From Phlebotomus papatasi (Eukaryota; Arthropoda; Insecta; Diptera; Psychodidae), in contig NC_077224.1 in NCBI RefSeq assembly GCF_024763615.1, forward strand, positions 44,402,712 to 44,466,711: a DNA stretch of 64,000 nt, read 5' to 3'. The position numbers were made by a program, and so were the translations under genes. Positions 45,544-56,550 of the stretch are shown here, one piece after another. Positions within the stretch are counted from its first letter, which is position 1, and each line of letters starts with the position of its first letter. The notes beneath the pieces are model-generated. The model searched no databases. It was not told where the DNA came from and saw only the letters and a list, made by a program, of their open reading frames with translations.

Positions 45544-46521
45544 ATGAATTGTGGAGTGTGCAAGAAGAAGGTTTCGAGAGATGAGCCTCTCAAGATCAAG
45601 TGCAATGCATGCAGTGCAAATTTCCATGGAATTTGTGTAAAGGTGGGAGAGCAAGACATTGTCACTCTTCAGGAGGAGAAACTGCTATGGAATTGTTCTG
45701 GGTGTAAATCCCGGCGCCTGAGTTTCATGAGAGACGGTGGAACTCCGCCTTCTCCATCTCTTGCCTCATTAACCGAGGGTATGAATGATCTCCGCTTAAT
45801 GTGTGAACCTTTCGCGGATCTTGGCAGGGATGTGAAAGATCTTCGATCCCTTTGTGAAGAAAAATTTGGTCGTCTGGATAACTTCTTTGGGGCGTTTGAA
45901 AACCTGGTAAGGGAGAACAAGGCATTGAAAATCACTGTGGAACAGTTGCAAAACGAGAATGTACATCTGAAAGAGATAACGGCGAAGTCGGACTGTGCGA
46001 TAATGAAACTGGATGAACAAGTGGAGAAACTGCAGCAACAGGCAAATCTCTCCTCAATTGAGATACATGGACTCCCTGATGAGTATAAGAGAGGGACAAA
46101 TAATACCACTGTGGCAGTCGAAATACTGAGGGAATCTCTTGGGATTGATGTTAATGAGGAGGATATTCTCAGCAGCAATAAATTTCCAATGAGGACCAAA
46201 GACCAGGGAATCAGGAAATCAGTGACGGTGGTCAGATTTGTTAGCCAAAGTATGAGATCAAGGATCATGTTGAGGAAACGGGACAGGCTTAGGAGGGACG
46301 GAGGACTCTTCGTGCATGATGGCAATGAAAGATTCGGCATATACGTGAGTGAGAGGCTGACGTCGGCTCGTGCTCAGCTACTTAGAAGAACTCGTGAGGC
46401 TGCTAAGGAAAAGGGCTACAAGTACGTGTGGGTGGTCAATGGAGTGATCAAGGCTAGAAGGAGCGACCGTGAGAAGATTTTTTACATTAATTCAGAGAAA
46501 GACTTACTTAAATTAACGTAG
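45544..46521 (+). CDS. LINE ORF1 protein (PHD-type finger, coiled coil, FP-like C-terminus)
   Basis: This 325-aa protein is expected to bind the element's RNA and act as a chaperone in the retrotransposition particle. Residues C3, C6, C20, C23, H28, C31, C51 and C54 form a C4HC3 PHD-like finger. Residues about 97-168 are rich in heptad Leu/Glu/Lys and likely form a coiled coil. An IEIHGLPDE segment (172-180) opens a region like the RRM-type domain of LINE ORF1. The C-terminus (about 285-325, with KGYKYVWVVNGVIKARR) resembles the baculovirus FP-protein fold found in several insect LINE ORF1s. No stops or frameshifts. The ATG is the first in-frame start after an 80-bp leader. ORF2 follows after 268 bp in a different frame. 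The 223-aa open frame on the opposite strand (45669-46340) is taken as a shadow. Confidence 0.9.
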   Translation: MNCGVCKKKVSRDEPLKIKCNACSANFHGICVKVGEQDIVTLQEEKLLWNCSGCKSRRLSFMRDGGTPPSPSLASLTEGMNDLRLMCEPFADLGRDVKDLRSLCEEKFGRLDNFFGAFENLVRENKALKITVEQLQNENVHLKEITAKSDCAIMKLDEQVEKLQQQANLSSIEIHGLPDEYKRGTNNTTVAVEILRESLGIDVNEEDILSSNKFPMRTKDQGIRKSVTVVRFVSQSMRSRIMLRKRDRLRRDGGLFVHDGNERFGIYVSERLTSARAQLLRRTREAAKEKGYKYVWVVNGVIKARRSDREKIFYINSEKDLLKLT

Positions 46522-46789
46522 ATTTCAGCATAGTTTTTTTTTCTCTTTTATCTTTGAACTGCTTTTTTTTATTGGTTTTCTTTTTTTTATTTTTTTTTTT
46601 TTTATTGATTTCTTGGTTTTTTTTGATTAGTTTAATTTTTTTTTCTCTCTTCTAGTTGCTACCTTTTTTCATTTTCGTTTCTAAATTACTTTTTTATATA
46701 CAATTTTTTGTTATTTTTGTTATTATTGTTTTTTTTTTAAGTCGATTTTTCTTTTTCTTTTTTTTTCGTTTTTGTAACGCAAAGGCACG
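46522..46789 (+). other. T-rich inter-ORF spacer
   Basis: About 250 bp almost entirely of T with some C, A and G separates the ORFs, with repeated runs of eight or more T. A 60-aa open frame across it (46656-46838) is a composition artefact. It could influence ORF2 initiation, but that is speculation. Confidence 0.8.
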
Positions 46790-49663
46790 ATGGGTCGGAG
46801 CTTTCTTATTGTCCATCAAAATATTAGAAGTGTTATGAGAAATTTAGACACATTCTTGGCTCAGTTGAGGGCGAACAGTCTCTCCCCGAATATGATTTGT
46901 CTAACTGAAGTCTGGGCGGATGATACTTTTTCTGCTGCCCTTGAACTTGAGGGTTATTCCTTGCATAAAAAATTTAATAGTGACTATCGCGCGGGCGGTG
47001 TTTTAGTTTATGTGAAAGACATCTTCTCATCTACTTTAATTCCTGTAAATTTTAAAACAGCTGATGTGCTGTGTGTCCAAATGACCATTGATAAATTACT
47101 TTTTAACTTTCTTATAATTTATAGACTGCATGCTTTTCCGGTGAGTGAATTCCTTTCAGAGTTAGATATATGTTTGGGAGATCTTAATAATAATAATCTA
47201 TACATTATTGGTGATATTAACATAGATCTTCTCAATAACGATAGAAGTTTTGAATATAGTAATCTTATGGCTGAGTACGGTTTGGAGCCCCTTATAAATG
47301 AACCTACTAGAGTATCCTTGCACAGCGCTACATGCATTGATCATGTCTTTTCTAGACTTCGTCCTAATGTAGTGTTGAATCACGATGCCCTTGTAATGCA
47401 TTTAGGTATAACCGACCACTCTCTTGTGCTTCTTCGTATTGAACTATCTGAGGAGTCCTTGGAGGATGCTTCATCGTTGAGTGGGGAGATAAAGAAAATA
47501 GACTTTGACGTCTTGAATCGTGCCCTGCTTGTGGAGTGTTGGTCTGAAGTTTATGAATGCAGTGATGTTGATCGGGCGTTTGATATATTTATGGGAAAAT
47601 TTCAGTATCATTTAAATAACCATACTACAACCACACGGAGAATTGGTAGAAGATATTGCCCCCTTAAACCTTGGATCACCTCTGGTCTTTGTAAGTTGAT
47701 ACATGAAAAGAATAGAATCCTCAAGTTGGCTAGGAGGTATCCACACAACGCTCGTTTACAGAGATACAGTAAAAGGATTTCAGCTGACGTTAGAAAAATT
47801 GTTGACCAACATAAGGAGAATTTTTACAGGGATCAGTTCATAAGTAATGGTCGTGATCAGAGGAAAAATTGGAAAACTGTCAATGAATTAACGGGTAGGG
47901 CTAAACGGAGAGTTGAAGTCAAGGAGATTCTGGATGGAGATGGGGATTTGATTAAGGAAGGGAAGCGCATTGCCGAGGTATTTAATGATTATTTCAGCGG
48001 TGCAGCCGTTTCAGTGACTGAGCATCTTCCACCAGCTGGGGAACCACGGACTGACCAGTCTTCCTCTGTCATGATAGATAGTTTCTTCTTGCGACCAGTT
48101 ACTCCCTCCGAGATGTTTTCCTTAATTAATGGTTTAAAAAGCAATTGCTCTCCTGGAATTGATGGCATTGCCAACTCCACTCTCAAGAGGGTTTCTTTCA
48201 ATCTGGTAGACATCTTGGTTTTTTTGATAAATCTTTCCTTTTCTAGTGGTATTTTCCCTCGAATTCTCAAGACTGCATTAGTGATCCCACTGTATAAGAA
48301 GGGCAACCCTAAGTTGACAAATAACTACAGACCCATTTCATTGCTACCTACGGTTTCAAAGATTCTAGAAAGAGCAATCTCGTATCGCTTATCAGATTTT
48401 TTAGAGCGCAAAAATCTTTTGTCTTGTAGTCAGTATGGTTTTAGGCAGGGTAAAAGCTGTGAGGATGCCATTACTGAACTGTTGACGGGCGTCTGGGATA
48501 GTGGTAATGGTTTGGGTGCCGTTTCTGGAGCTCTTTTTATAGATGTCTCTAAAGCTTTTGACACTGTGGATCACAGGCTTTTGCTCGCAAAGTTGCAGAC
48601 CTTTGGTATTCGTGGTGTCCCCTTAGACCTTTTGGAGTCTTATTTGTGTGAAAGGTACCAAAGGGTGAGAATCGGTCCTGATGTCAGCGACTCAAGTGTG
48701 TCAATATGTGGCGTTCCACAGGGATCCATCTTGGGACCACTTCTGTTTAATCTTTATCTTAATGATATTTTTAACTTGGACATTAAAGGGAGGAGCATTG
48801 GTTATGCGGACGACATCGCCGTTTCTTATTCGGGTGTCTCGGAGGATTCGGTTTGGGGGGAGATTGATCATGATCTTGCTGTTTTGAGGAATTGGTTCGA
48901 TAGTCAGCGAATGGTTTTGAGTGATAAATCTAGAGTAATGATGTTTCACCCGGGAAGCCGTTCTCTGGGCTCCAGATGTCACACTGTTTGCCACTCCCAG
49001 AATTGTGATAAACCTAAGAGTGGCCCTTGTGTTCGGGATTGTGTGGTGATTCAACGGGTTGATGAGTTTAAGTATTTAGGTGTGTGGTTGGATTACAGAT
49101 TAAGTTGGCGGAAACATGTTACACACCTCTCCCAGGAGCTTAGGAATCTTCTAAGGTATTGCTTTATGATACGTAAACTGGGCACCGATGGGATTGTTCT
49201 TTCTTACTATTATGCAATGGTAGAATCCAAACTTAGATACGGATTACCTTTTTGGGGAACTTGTTGTCAAACGGTTTTGAATCCCATTGTTGTTCTGCAG
49301 AAGAAGGTTTTGAGAATCATGTCGAGGTCGGGGAGGTTTGATCACAGTGCTCCTCTTTTCTCTGGGTGGAATATTTTGCCTCTGCATGCATTGTTGATAC
49401 TTGCACTTTTTAATAATTTTTGCAAGCACAATGATTTGGAGAGTTTTGTTTCGGGTGCGGGCTTCTCAAGGTCGGGTGAGGTGGTTCCCGTTCCTCGACC
49501 TAAATATCAATGGTTTAAGAGATCCTTAAATTTCAAAGGTCCCACGTTAATAAATAATTTGTTTAGAAATGGTATCCCGCTACTTAGATCATTGGTCCTG
49601 GCACAAATCCGAAAATTGAGTAAAGAAAGATTGCTGACACTACTATCGTCAAGATTTGAATAG
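46790..49663 (+). CDS. LINE ORF2 protein: AP-type endonuclease and reverse transcriptase
   Basis: 957 aa. It nicks chromosomal DNA and primes reverse transcription of the element RNA from the nick, in the nucleus. Residues 1-220 are an exonuclease/endonuclease/phosphatase-type domain: HQNIRS (N11), CLTEVW (E40), GDINIDLL (about 142-149) and TDHSLVLLRIE (about 206). A KPWIT..L...I linker block follows near 300. The RT spans about 440-720: FRPVT, LVIPLYKKGNP, NYRPISLLP, QYGFRQGKSCEDAI, FIDVSKAFDTVDH (D585), GVPQGSILGPLLF and YADD (Y672-D675). The C-terminus has the usual thumb and a Cys-containing segment; no RNase H. All motifs are intact and the frame is open throughout, so activity is possible. 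The ATG at 46790 is the first that includes the whole endonuclease. Confidence 0.95.
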   Translation: MGRSFLIVHQNIRSVMRNLDTFLAQLRANSLSPNMICLTEVWADDTFSAALELEGYSLHKKFNSDYRAGGVLVYVKDIFSSTLIPVNFKTADVLCVQMTIDKLLFNFLIIYRLHAFPVSEFLSELDICLGDLNNNNLYIIGDINIDLLNNDRSFEYSNLMAEYGLEPLINEPTRVSLHSATCIDHVFSRLRPNVVLNHDALVMHLGITDHSLVLLRIELSEESLEDASSLSGEIKKIDFDVLNRALLVECWSEVYECSDVDRAFDIFMGKFQYHLNNHTTTTRRIGRRYCPLKPWITSGLCKLIHEKNRILKLARRYPHNARLQRYSKRISADVRKIVDQHKENFYRDQFISNGRDQRKNWKTVNELTGRAKRRVEVKEILDGDGDLIKEGKRIAEVFNDYFSGAAVSVTEHLPPAGEPRTDQSSSVMIDSFFLRPVTPSEMFSLINGLKSNCSPGIDGIANSTLKRVSFNLVDILVFLINLSFSSGIFPRILKTALVIPLYKKGNPKLTNNYRPISLLPTVSKILERAISYRLSDFLERKNLLSCSQYGFRQGKSCEDAITELLTGVWDSGNGLGAVSGALFIDVSKAFDTVDHRLLLAKLQTFGIRGVPLDLLESYLCERYQRVRIGPDVSDSSVSICGVPQGSILGPLLFNLYLNDIFNLDIKGRSIGYADDIAVSYSGVSEDSVWGEIDHDLAVLRNWFDSQRMVLSDKSRVMMFHPGSRSLGSRCHTVCHSQNCDKPKSGPCVRDCVVIQRVDEFKYLGVWLDYRLSWRKHVTHLSQELRNLLRYCFMIRKLGTDGIVLSYYYAMVESKLRYGLPFWGTCCQTVLNPIVVLQKKVLRIMSRSGRFDHSAPLFSGWNILPLHALLILALFNNFCKHNDLESFVSGAGFSRSGEVVPVPRPKYQWFKRSLNFKGPTLINNLFRNGIPLLRSLVLAQIRKLSKERLLTLLSSRFE

Positions 49664-50690
49664 TTTCTATGTTCTGGCTTCGCAGATCTTTTCGGGAGAG
49701 GATTGTTTGCTACTAATATTTAATTTTTATCTATATTGATTTTTTTTGTTGGAGATTTCGTTTTTTTTATTATTTTTTTTTCCTGTATTTCGCTTTTTGA
49801 CCCTATGAGTTTCATGTGTGTCGAAAGGGTTTGCTTAGAATCCCTATTTAATGCCATTTGAGTGAGCGGCTCTCCTGGTGGCGGTGGGTGACTCTGTATG
49901 TACGTGGCCTGGTATCGGTTTCCATCTTGCTCTGTTCACCTCCGGGGGTAATCTGCTAAATGTTCAGCGCCGGGTGGCCCAGGAGTCTGACCGTTCTTCC
50001 TGGTCCCTCGCGGTTCTGTCCTGAGGGTTTCTCTTTTCCGGCTTCACCGGTTTCTCTTGCCCTATGATTTGTGATGGGACGGACCTGCGATCTTCCGGAG
50101 GAGGGGCATCTCGGTGGTGGGATCCATCCCCGGCGGTGTTGGGTTGGTTGGTCGTGGTGCCGTGCCGCGTCTGTTCGGGGCTCCTGCACGTCCTCGCTGG
50201 GGTTTGTTTGGCAAATTTTGGAATTGTGGTCTTTTTTTTTTCTCTTTTCTCTGTTTTCTTAATTGAATTAAATAAATTGAATTAAAGCAGATACTTTTTA
50301 CAATCTAAGCAAGCATGATTTATTTGATCAAATTTATTTTTGTTCTTTTTTATTTTGTATTAATTTAATCTTAGTTTAAGTCAGGTTAACTAATTCCAGT
50401 CTACCTTTAAATATAAATAGTTTCTCGAGGACTTATGTCCTCTTTAGAGGTCGCTAACAGCCATTGGGCTAAGCGCTCCCTCTCTAAATCGCACTCTACA
50501 CCCCCGTGCCTTTGCGCAAGACTTTCTCTGCCGCGACATATTGTATGCAAAGAAAAGATCGTTATAACGACAAAAGACTATACAGCCTAAGAAGAAGCAT
50601 TTCCGCCGTTTGGCTTCGGAGGCTGGTTATCAACGCTGAGACGGCGGCGGACGCATGGTAAGGGTGGGAAATGTAGAGTTGAATAAATGA
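49664..50690 (+). other. LINE 3' UTR
   Basis: T-rich at first, then GC-rich (49850-50200), then a terminal region with a GAGGAC-TTAT-GTCCTC hairpin (50427-50442), CCTC-TTTA-GAGG next to it, and CCGCCG...CGGCGG near 50608-50650. In CR1/L2 elements the last structured bases plus the tail are what the RT recognises; that role is inferred. Frames of 61-77 aa here are unsupported. Confidence 0.7.
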
Positions 50691-50708
50691 ATTATTATTA
50701 TTATTATT
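50691..50708 (+). repeat. (ATT)n tail of the LINE
   Basis: Six ATT units directly after GAATAAATGA. Confidence 0.95.
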
Positions 50709-52844
50709 GTCTCTGAATTATTTAAAAATGTAACTATCCAAATTTTTAAATTACATGAAAATAGTGTTTTAATTGGTCAGCACAATATTTTTCTAGAATT
50801 TGCGCCTCTTTTTAGAGATTGCAAAAGCTTAATTTTTAAAATGCAAAATTTTCTTCAAAATACGTCAATTCCAAAGTTTAGTATAATAATATATTTCTGA
50901 TTCATGTCCCTGTACAAAGATTAGTACAATAATGGGGCTGTACAGTACTCAGTATTTTTAAAACCGTTAAATACAAACCTCAGAGTAAATAGGGAGAGGA
51001 CGCCCGAACAAAAATTTTGTGCCAGTTTTCATATAAAATGATTTTTCCCTCACTCAGTGTAAACTGAGTGAGCACGCCACTGGTTATTTGGGAGATGCTC
51101 GATCTCCTAAAATCGCCTTGGGGCTAATATTGTATTTAACTTGAAATACAAAATAGACGATTTTTCATGTCTTACGTTTTCTTAGCAAACTTTTTTTTCG
51201 AATCCATGGGTTGTTTTTTACGATAATCGGAATTAATTACAGTATTAATTGATATTAATTTCTAAATTCTAAATTTCCCGATAAGTCAAATTCTGAAATA
51301 ATTTAATGTTAATTCTTTCTAGTTTTTTCGTCCGAATCATAATCAGGTGACTATAAAATTTAAAATGTCGATAAAAAAACAATTGATAATCCTAAGCCTA
51401 AATCAGCTTATTGGTTGGTGGTGAAATTTTTATGATGAAATAATGTACACCAACTCGGCATAATTTAGTTAGATAATATTTATTTAGTTATAAAAAAATA
51501 GTGAATTTTCGTTTTAATAGATTTTATTGCAAATAGTAATTGATGTTAAGTTTTTTCACATAATTTCAAAATGCAATTTTATGATACATTCAACTTATGA
51601 TTAACTTATGATTTAATTTATGATAACAACTCTTGTGAAGTTTCTAAAATTATCGACGTTTTTAATAAAATCCATAATTTGATATTTTTCCCCTATATAA
51701 TGTAGAACACTCTTAACAGTTTCGTCGAGGTTCCTGAGCGTTGTTGAAATACACAATTTCTCATTCCTCCCCAAAAACTGGTCCATCCATTTCTTCTTCA
51801 GCGTCTGACTCCGCCGAAAAAAATTGATCTTTGATTGACCTAAAATATATTCAAATTTTTGCAAATTAAATTTCTTTAAAAGGTTTTAAAAGCCAAAATT
51901 GACGGTTTTTATGTGTTTTTGTGTGACTTTTCTAATAAATTGATTTACTTGAAATTTTTAGGGGTTATTACATATGGCTTGAGGAACACAAAAATATTTT
52001 TATTTCAATTTTGAATGCAAAATGGCGGCGCGGCAATGTTCGCATGGAGGGTAGAATTTTTTACGTTTTCCGCGACAAACAGTAGAACTGTAGTAGTAGT
52101 CATTTTCATCAAATTGACTAGAAATTGTTGGGGTACCTACCTAGATATATAGCCTAGTATATTGAATTTTTAAGATTGATAAACAATTACATTTATTATA
52201 AATAATTAAGTCATTTTTTTTAGATGAAAAACTATGAGTTGTTTTTTAAAGGTTCTGCCAAAACTGTAAAAAACAGTATTTCTGAATTATTCTATGTACT
52301 TCGCTAGAGAATCTGTCTAAGCAGCTACAGATCTGTATAAGCAGATTTATTAGAAAAATCACTAAAATCACAAAACACACGCTTCTTTTAAGCGGTCTCC
52401 TAGATATAACGCGTTAATTTATAATTTATTATTTATTTATTTAATAAAATTACTAATATGAAATATTGCAGCAAAGGATAAAAACAATAATATTATTTAT
52501 TATTCCCTCCATTCCGAATAGTTTCAGATAATGTTTTTGTTACTGGTAAATATCTTATGTATGAACTGTCCTCCATGTTCAGGGATAATATGTTCCCACG
52601 ATGGTAAGTTGAGGAGTCGATGTGTTGAAGATATCCTTTTTCGCTTTTTTTATGATCTCCGGTAGATAGTTCATTACTAAAAATGGACTGTGATTAGCAT
52701 TACAGGCTAAAATTTGTTCTAAATTTTTGGAAAGCGCAAATAGAACTCAACTGTTATTACCGATATTATATTTTTATTGCTCAAATTTTGCAGAATGAGC
52801 AATAAAAAGAACATTCTTTTATATATGTTTGAATATCTGGGTGC
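50709..52844. other. AT-rich DNA; one hairpin; one weak ORF
   Basis: CTCACTCAG-TGTAAA-CTGAGTGAG at 51049-51072 is a perfect 9-bp hairpin. The 83-aa minus frame 51613-51864 has a plausible protein composition (KKKWMDQFLGRNEKL) but no known motif. Nothing else recognised. Confidence 0.45.
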
Positions 52845-53811
52845 TAAATCATTAAAGATAGGAACTTGGGACCTTCGGCGGACCCTCCCATAAGTTGACC
52901 CTGGGACCAGTAATATGTTCCTTATTTTCCCCCACCACCAATGTTTTTTTTGGGATTGCTCGAAAACATGTCGTGCGATTTTTTTTTCAATTTTGGATTA
53001 CTTTTAGAGATTACCCAGGCGGACATTCTACCATATACCGTTGAATTATTCCTAATATCGATTTTCAAAAGTTAAAAAGAGTCTAAAGAGCGCATTTATC
53101 AAGCGAATGGGGTCATGTTTAGACTCTTTGGAAAGGTCTTGAACTTTCTGAGAAGACTGAATCGGTTCCAACCGGTTATGAACCGGGTTATATACCGATA
53201 ACTAATTTTTATGAGAAAATCAATTGTATTAATCCTAAAATATTTTGCGCGATCTTATGGGTGATTTAAATTGTAAGTATGGCTCAATGAAAAATAAATT
53301 TTGAAATGCTTAAATTTATGAGCATGACACTTTCCTTCATAAATTGGATCTTTGAAAAACTAATTTATGCGATTTTTTTAGGGAATAGAATTTCATTTCA
53401 AACAGATTTCTTTTGTTATATGTAAGATAAAAAAGCTTAATTCAAAAGTATAATTGAGTTGTTTGCTTAAAAAAAGAACTTTTTGTCTCGTTGTAGTCTT
53501 TGCTTTAAAGTGTTTTGAAGATTTTTAAACATTTCAAGTTTTTGCTTAAAAAAAAACTTTGTCCCGTAAAAGTTTGCACTACACATAATTTTTTTCTTAA
53601 AATTGAAAAAAAAAATCTGTTTAAAATGTGTAAATGAAGTTCTTCACCCTAAAATAGTTTTGCTTCATTTATCTGTAATTAATAAAGTAATTCAAATATC
53701 CAAGTTATAAAGAACATTTTCATGCCTATAAATAAAAGAGCGTATTAATGGTCCCAGGGTCAATTTACAGGGGTCCCTCGAAGGTCCCAAGTCTCTATCT
53801 TTCACCATTTA
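52845..53811. mobile_element. TIR element, ends related to the ACGGTAAGAG repeats
   Basis: The arm 52845-52916 (AAAGATAGGAACTTGGGACC, TTGACCCTGGGACCA) is matched in reverse by 53742-53811 (TGGTCCCAGGGTCAA, GGTCCCAAGTCTCTATCTTT) with some mismatches. The arm aligns with AAGAGATATCGACTTCC-GTC at 19.7 kb. The interior repeats the GATTACCCAGGCGGACATT and AACCGGTTATGAACCGGGTT segments of that family. This shows that family has TIRs and is a DNA transposon or MITE, not a LINE. Confidence 0.7.
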
Positions 53812-55640
53812 CCATCTAATTTCGATTGACAATAAAACGCGAAAAATAAGAATTTTTTAAGACATGCGTTCCTCAACTTATCAAAGACTAAACCTCAATT
53901 TTAGTTCTGAACATTAACAAGAAGTCTTTACAAGAAATAATTGTGGTACATAAAACATTTGCCAAAAAACTTTCTCTTAATTCCATTTTTTCCCCAAACG
54001 ACTTCATTCGGAACGGAGTATTATTTTTGGTTTTATTATTGTTTACTATTCTTCTTGTCATTCTTATTGTTAACTAAAAAAAATCATCTGAACTGAAATG
54101 TTCTGAAGAAATTTCAGAATTAGTTATCAGAAATCAGAAAACTTTGCTAAAGAAATAAATTAAAATCTATAAATAATCTACTGAATGCTCATTCAAAGAC
54201 TATAGTGTTATTTTTCTGTTTGCAGACAAAAGAAACAATTAAAAAATGCATCTACCAATGGGATTGTGCCTTTTCTGTAGGTAGTATCTTTTTCTGCCTT
54301 TTCTAGATTTTGCAAAAATTAAATCTTTTATATCGAAGTGCATGTTGCAGATTCGGCTTTTACCTATGCCTTTCGAAAAAGCCAATTTGAGAATGGTAAT
54401 TCACAATTTTTTTTTTCTTTAAATTTTTGGATAGCTAAAAAATCGAAAAACTTTCCGCAATCATTTAAAAAAAAATTAATATTTAAAATCAAATAAACAA
54501 TATTATTCAAATTAATAAAGCCAATATTATTACTGGAATTAAGATTCTAATACCAATTCTAATACATAACTAGAAAGAATCCTGTGAAGCACACTGTTGA
54601 ATCACACAAAAGTTATGTTGCTCAGGTATCAACAAAAATTGAAAATTTTCGTGACTACGTTACTGGATCACTTCACGGTTTTTTTCACCGATAACTCGTT
54701 AAAAAATAGAATTCCGGTCCTGAGAGCCTACCATTTAATAGAGGATTATATCCTCTTCTTATTGTAGAAGAACTTTTTTTTTATGGCGGCCTTTGGTGGG
54801 TGGACAATATAAAAGAATCTTCTTGAGATACTCACCTCGGAACACTCTCATATATCCCAACACGCGAGCTATTTTCACAATTTTTCACACAGCACTTCAT
54901 TCTAGACTATAGAACAAGAATTCTAACTCTTGTTCTATGGTTCTAGGAGAATTATTCACTGATATTAAACCACACACCAACACGTCAAGAAAATGAAAAA
55001 CAATGAAAAATTCATTGCTTCAGAACACTTGATTTCATTTCAGTTTTTGAGGTCGCTTCACTGGCTCCTTAGGAAAATGCTCAACTTGTCCCATCCGTAG
55101 TATTATATCTATGATACAAACGCATGTTGCACTTAGAAATAACATTTTTTCAACGTTTTGAGACTCTGCTGAAGTTTCGGTATAAATGGTTTCTCGCGTC
55201 TTGCCTGTTTTTTTCGTCAGCCTTTATCGAATTAAAGGCTAAATGCTGAGCTCTGATAGGGCTCAATTAAATAAAATTACAAAATCTAAAGGAGAATTGG
55301 AGAACTCTAGGTGCCACCTATTTTTCACTTCATGAGACTGAACCGGCTACGGTGACTAATGTTCACTCACTGAAGACTGAGGACAGTTACCCAACAGTTA
55401 GAGCCCCAAAACAACCTTTCAGCATCCATTAAAATGGTAGGGGTTGGACATATGAAAGGAATAAAGGACTAGGATTGGTGGATTACAGCCGTCGACTTGG
55501 GTTGACATGTGTCGAATGGGCCGTACGCTCTACAAAATCGTAAGAAATATCGATTGGAAGTCTTTGACGATCGCTTTTATAAAACTGATATTTTCGAAAG
55601 AAGTTGTATTTCTTTTTCTTCTGCTTGTCCTAATAACGTA
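53812..55640. other. AT-rich DNA; one hairpin
   Basis: ATAGAACAAGA (54909-54919) and TCTTGTTCTAT (54928-54938) form an 11-bp perfect stem with an 8-bp loop. No gene recognised. Confidence 0.5.
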
Positions 55641-56550
55641 TGGCCAGTGAAATCTGCACAAAAGTTTGAAGGCTTAAAAAAAATTAAAATGTATACCAGT
55701 CACTTTTATACCACTTTACAGTGTTGCAGGATGTGTTCTTAACATGACATAAAAGTTTTGCTAGATTTAGTTAGGAAACATGGCTCCCACAAATAATACT
55801 GAAGAGTATAGACGGAAATTAGTTTGTCTCTTTTGATCCAAAATGTTTTTCACGCTCAGAACGACATTGTTTGTGTCATGGACGATGAGTCCTATTTCAC
55901 CATGGATGGTAATAAGTGGCAGGGGCAGTATTATTATGTACGTGACGACAATGTAGACAAGAAAGATAAGTACGTTGAGCATACTAAGTACCCGAAAAAG
56001 GTCCTTTTGTGGAATGTCTGAGCCCGCGTTCCTCACAAAGAGTCTAACGCAAAATTCTGACGTCTATATCAGAGATTGCTTGTTTAAGCTGGAAGCTTTC
56101 ATCAATAAGTATCATCGAAGAGACAATGTGATCTTCTGGCCAAACCTAGCATCCAGCCATTACTCAAGGAAAACAATGAACGCATTGGAGGAACTTGACA
56201 TACATGTTGTCAAGGAGGAAGAAAACCCCCCTAACGTCCCCCAATTGAGGCCTATTAAATCATTTTGGGCTAATATTAAGTGAAAGGTGTATGCCCGAGA
56301 CTTTCGACCCAAAACCGAAGTCACGCTGATGGGAAAAATAAAACGAGAGTTGAAGAAGATGCCAACATCTACATTTTGGACATCAATGGCGGAAGTTCCC
56401 CGAATGTGCCGAAAAGCTCATCGGTCGGACCGGATTTTTTCCTGAAATAAGTTCATACACATACCTTTCAAAACATGTAAAAAGTTATAATAAAACTATG
56501 TACAAATATTAGAAAATTGTGTTTGAACTTTGTGCAGATTTTACTGGCCA
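55641..56550 (+). mobile_element. Internally deleted Tc1/mariner element of the DD37E type
   Basis: TIRs TGGCCAGTGAAATCTGCACA (left) and, reversed from the right, TGGCCAGTAAAATCTGCACA differ at one base; TA flanks at 55639-55640 and 56551-56552. At 910 bp it is shorter than the roughly 1.3 kb typical of full-length relatives, because the transposase N-terminal half is missing. It encloses the pseudogene 55780-56445. Non-autonomous, though the ends look intact. Confidence 0.88.
55780..56445 (+). pseudogene. Broken DD37E-type (ITmD37E-like) transposase
   Basis: ATG 55780 opens MAPTNNTEEYRRKLVCLF, then a stop. The frame beginning near 55824 reads VMDDESYF (first catalytic Asp region), YYVRDDNV and KYPKKVLLW. 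A frameshift with loss of a few codons near 56015-56022 leads to SEPAFL and a segment reading VIFWPNLASSHY. PPNVPQLRPIKSFW follows, then TGA at 56281 and a further readable tail to 56445. The second catalytic Asp position holds Asn (FWPN) and the third acidic position holds Lys (RPIK). Exactly 37 residues separate these two, which identifies the DD37E spacing. The N-terminal HTH region is deleted. No active enzyme can be made. Confidence 0.85.

Larger units (their letters stand above)
45463..50708 (+). mobile_element. Full-length CR1/L2-group LINE, both ORFs intact
   Basis: Order: short 5' leader (80 bp), ORF1 (45544-46521), T-rich spacer, ORF2 (46790-49663), 3' UTR of about 1 kb with small hairpins, AATAAA (50682-50687), and an (ATT)n tail (50691-50708). 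No RNase H domain follows the RT, and the tail is a short tandem repeat instead of poly-A; both fit the CR1/L2 group. The element is clearly GC-richer than flanking DNA. A target duplication was not found, so the exact 5' boundary is uncertain. Confidence 0.92.

Noticed and set aside
45669..46340. 223-aa open frame antisense to LINE ORF1
   Set aside because: It fully overlaps the recognisable ORF1 on the other strand, has low-complexity Ser/Leu/Phe-rich composition and no domain. Open antisense frames are common opposite GC-richer coding DNA.
46656..46838. 60-aa Phe-rich open frame in the T-rich spacer
   Set aside because: It is produced by runs of T (TTT codons) and overlaps the true ORF2 start in another frame.
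45430..50720. CAGAGACAAT before the LINE and ATTGTCTCTG after it as target duplication
   Set aside because: They are inverted with respect to each other, not direct repeats, so they cannot be a target-site duplication.
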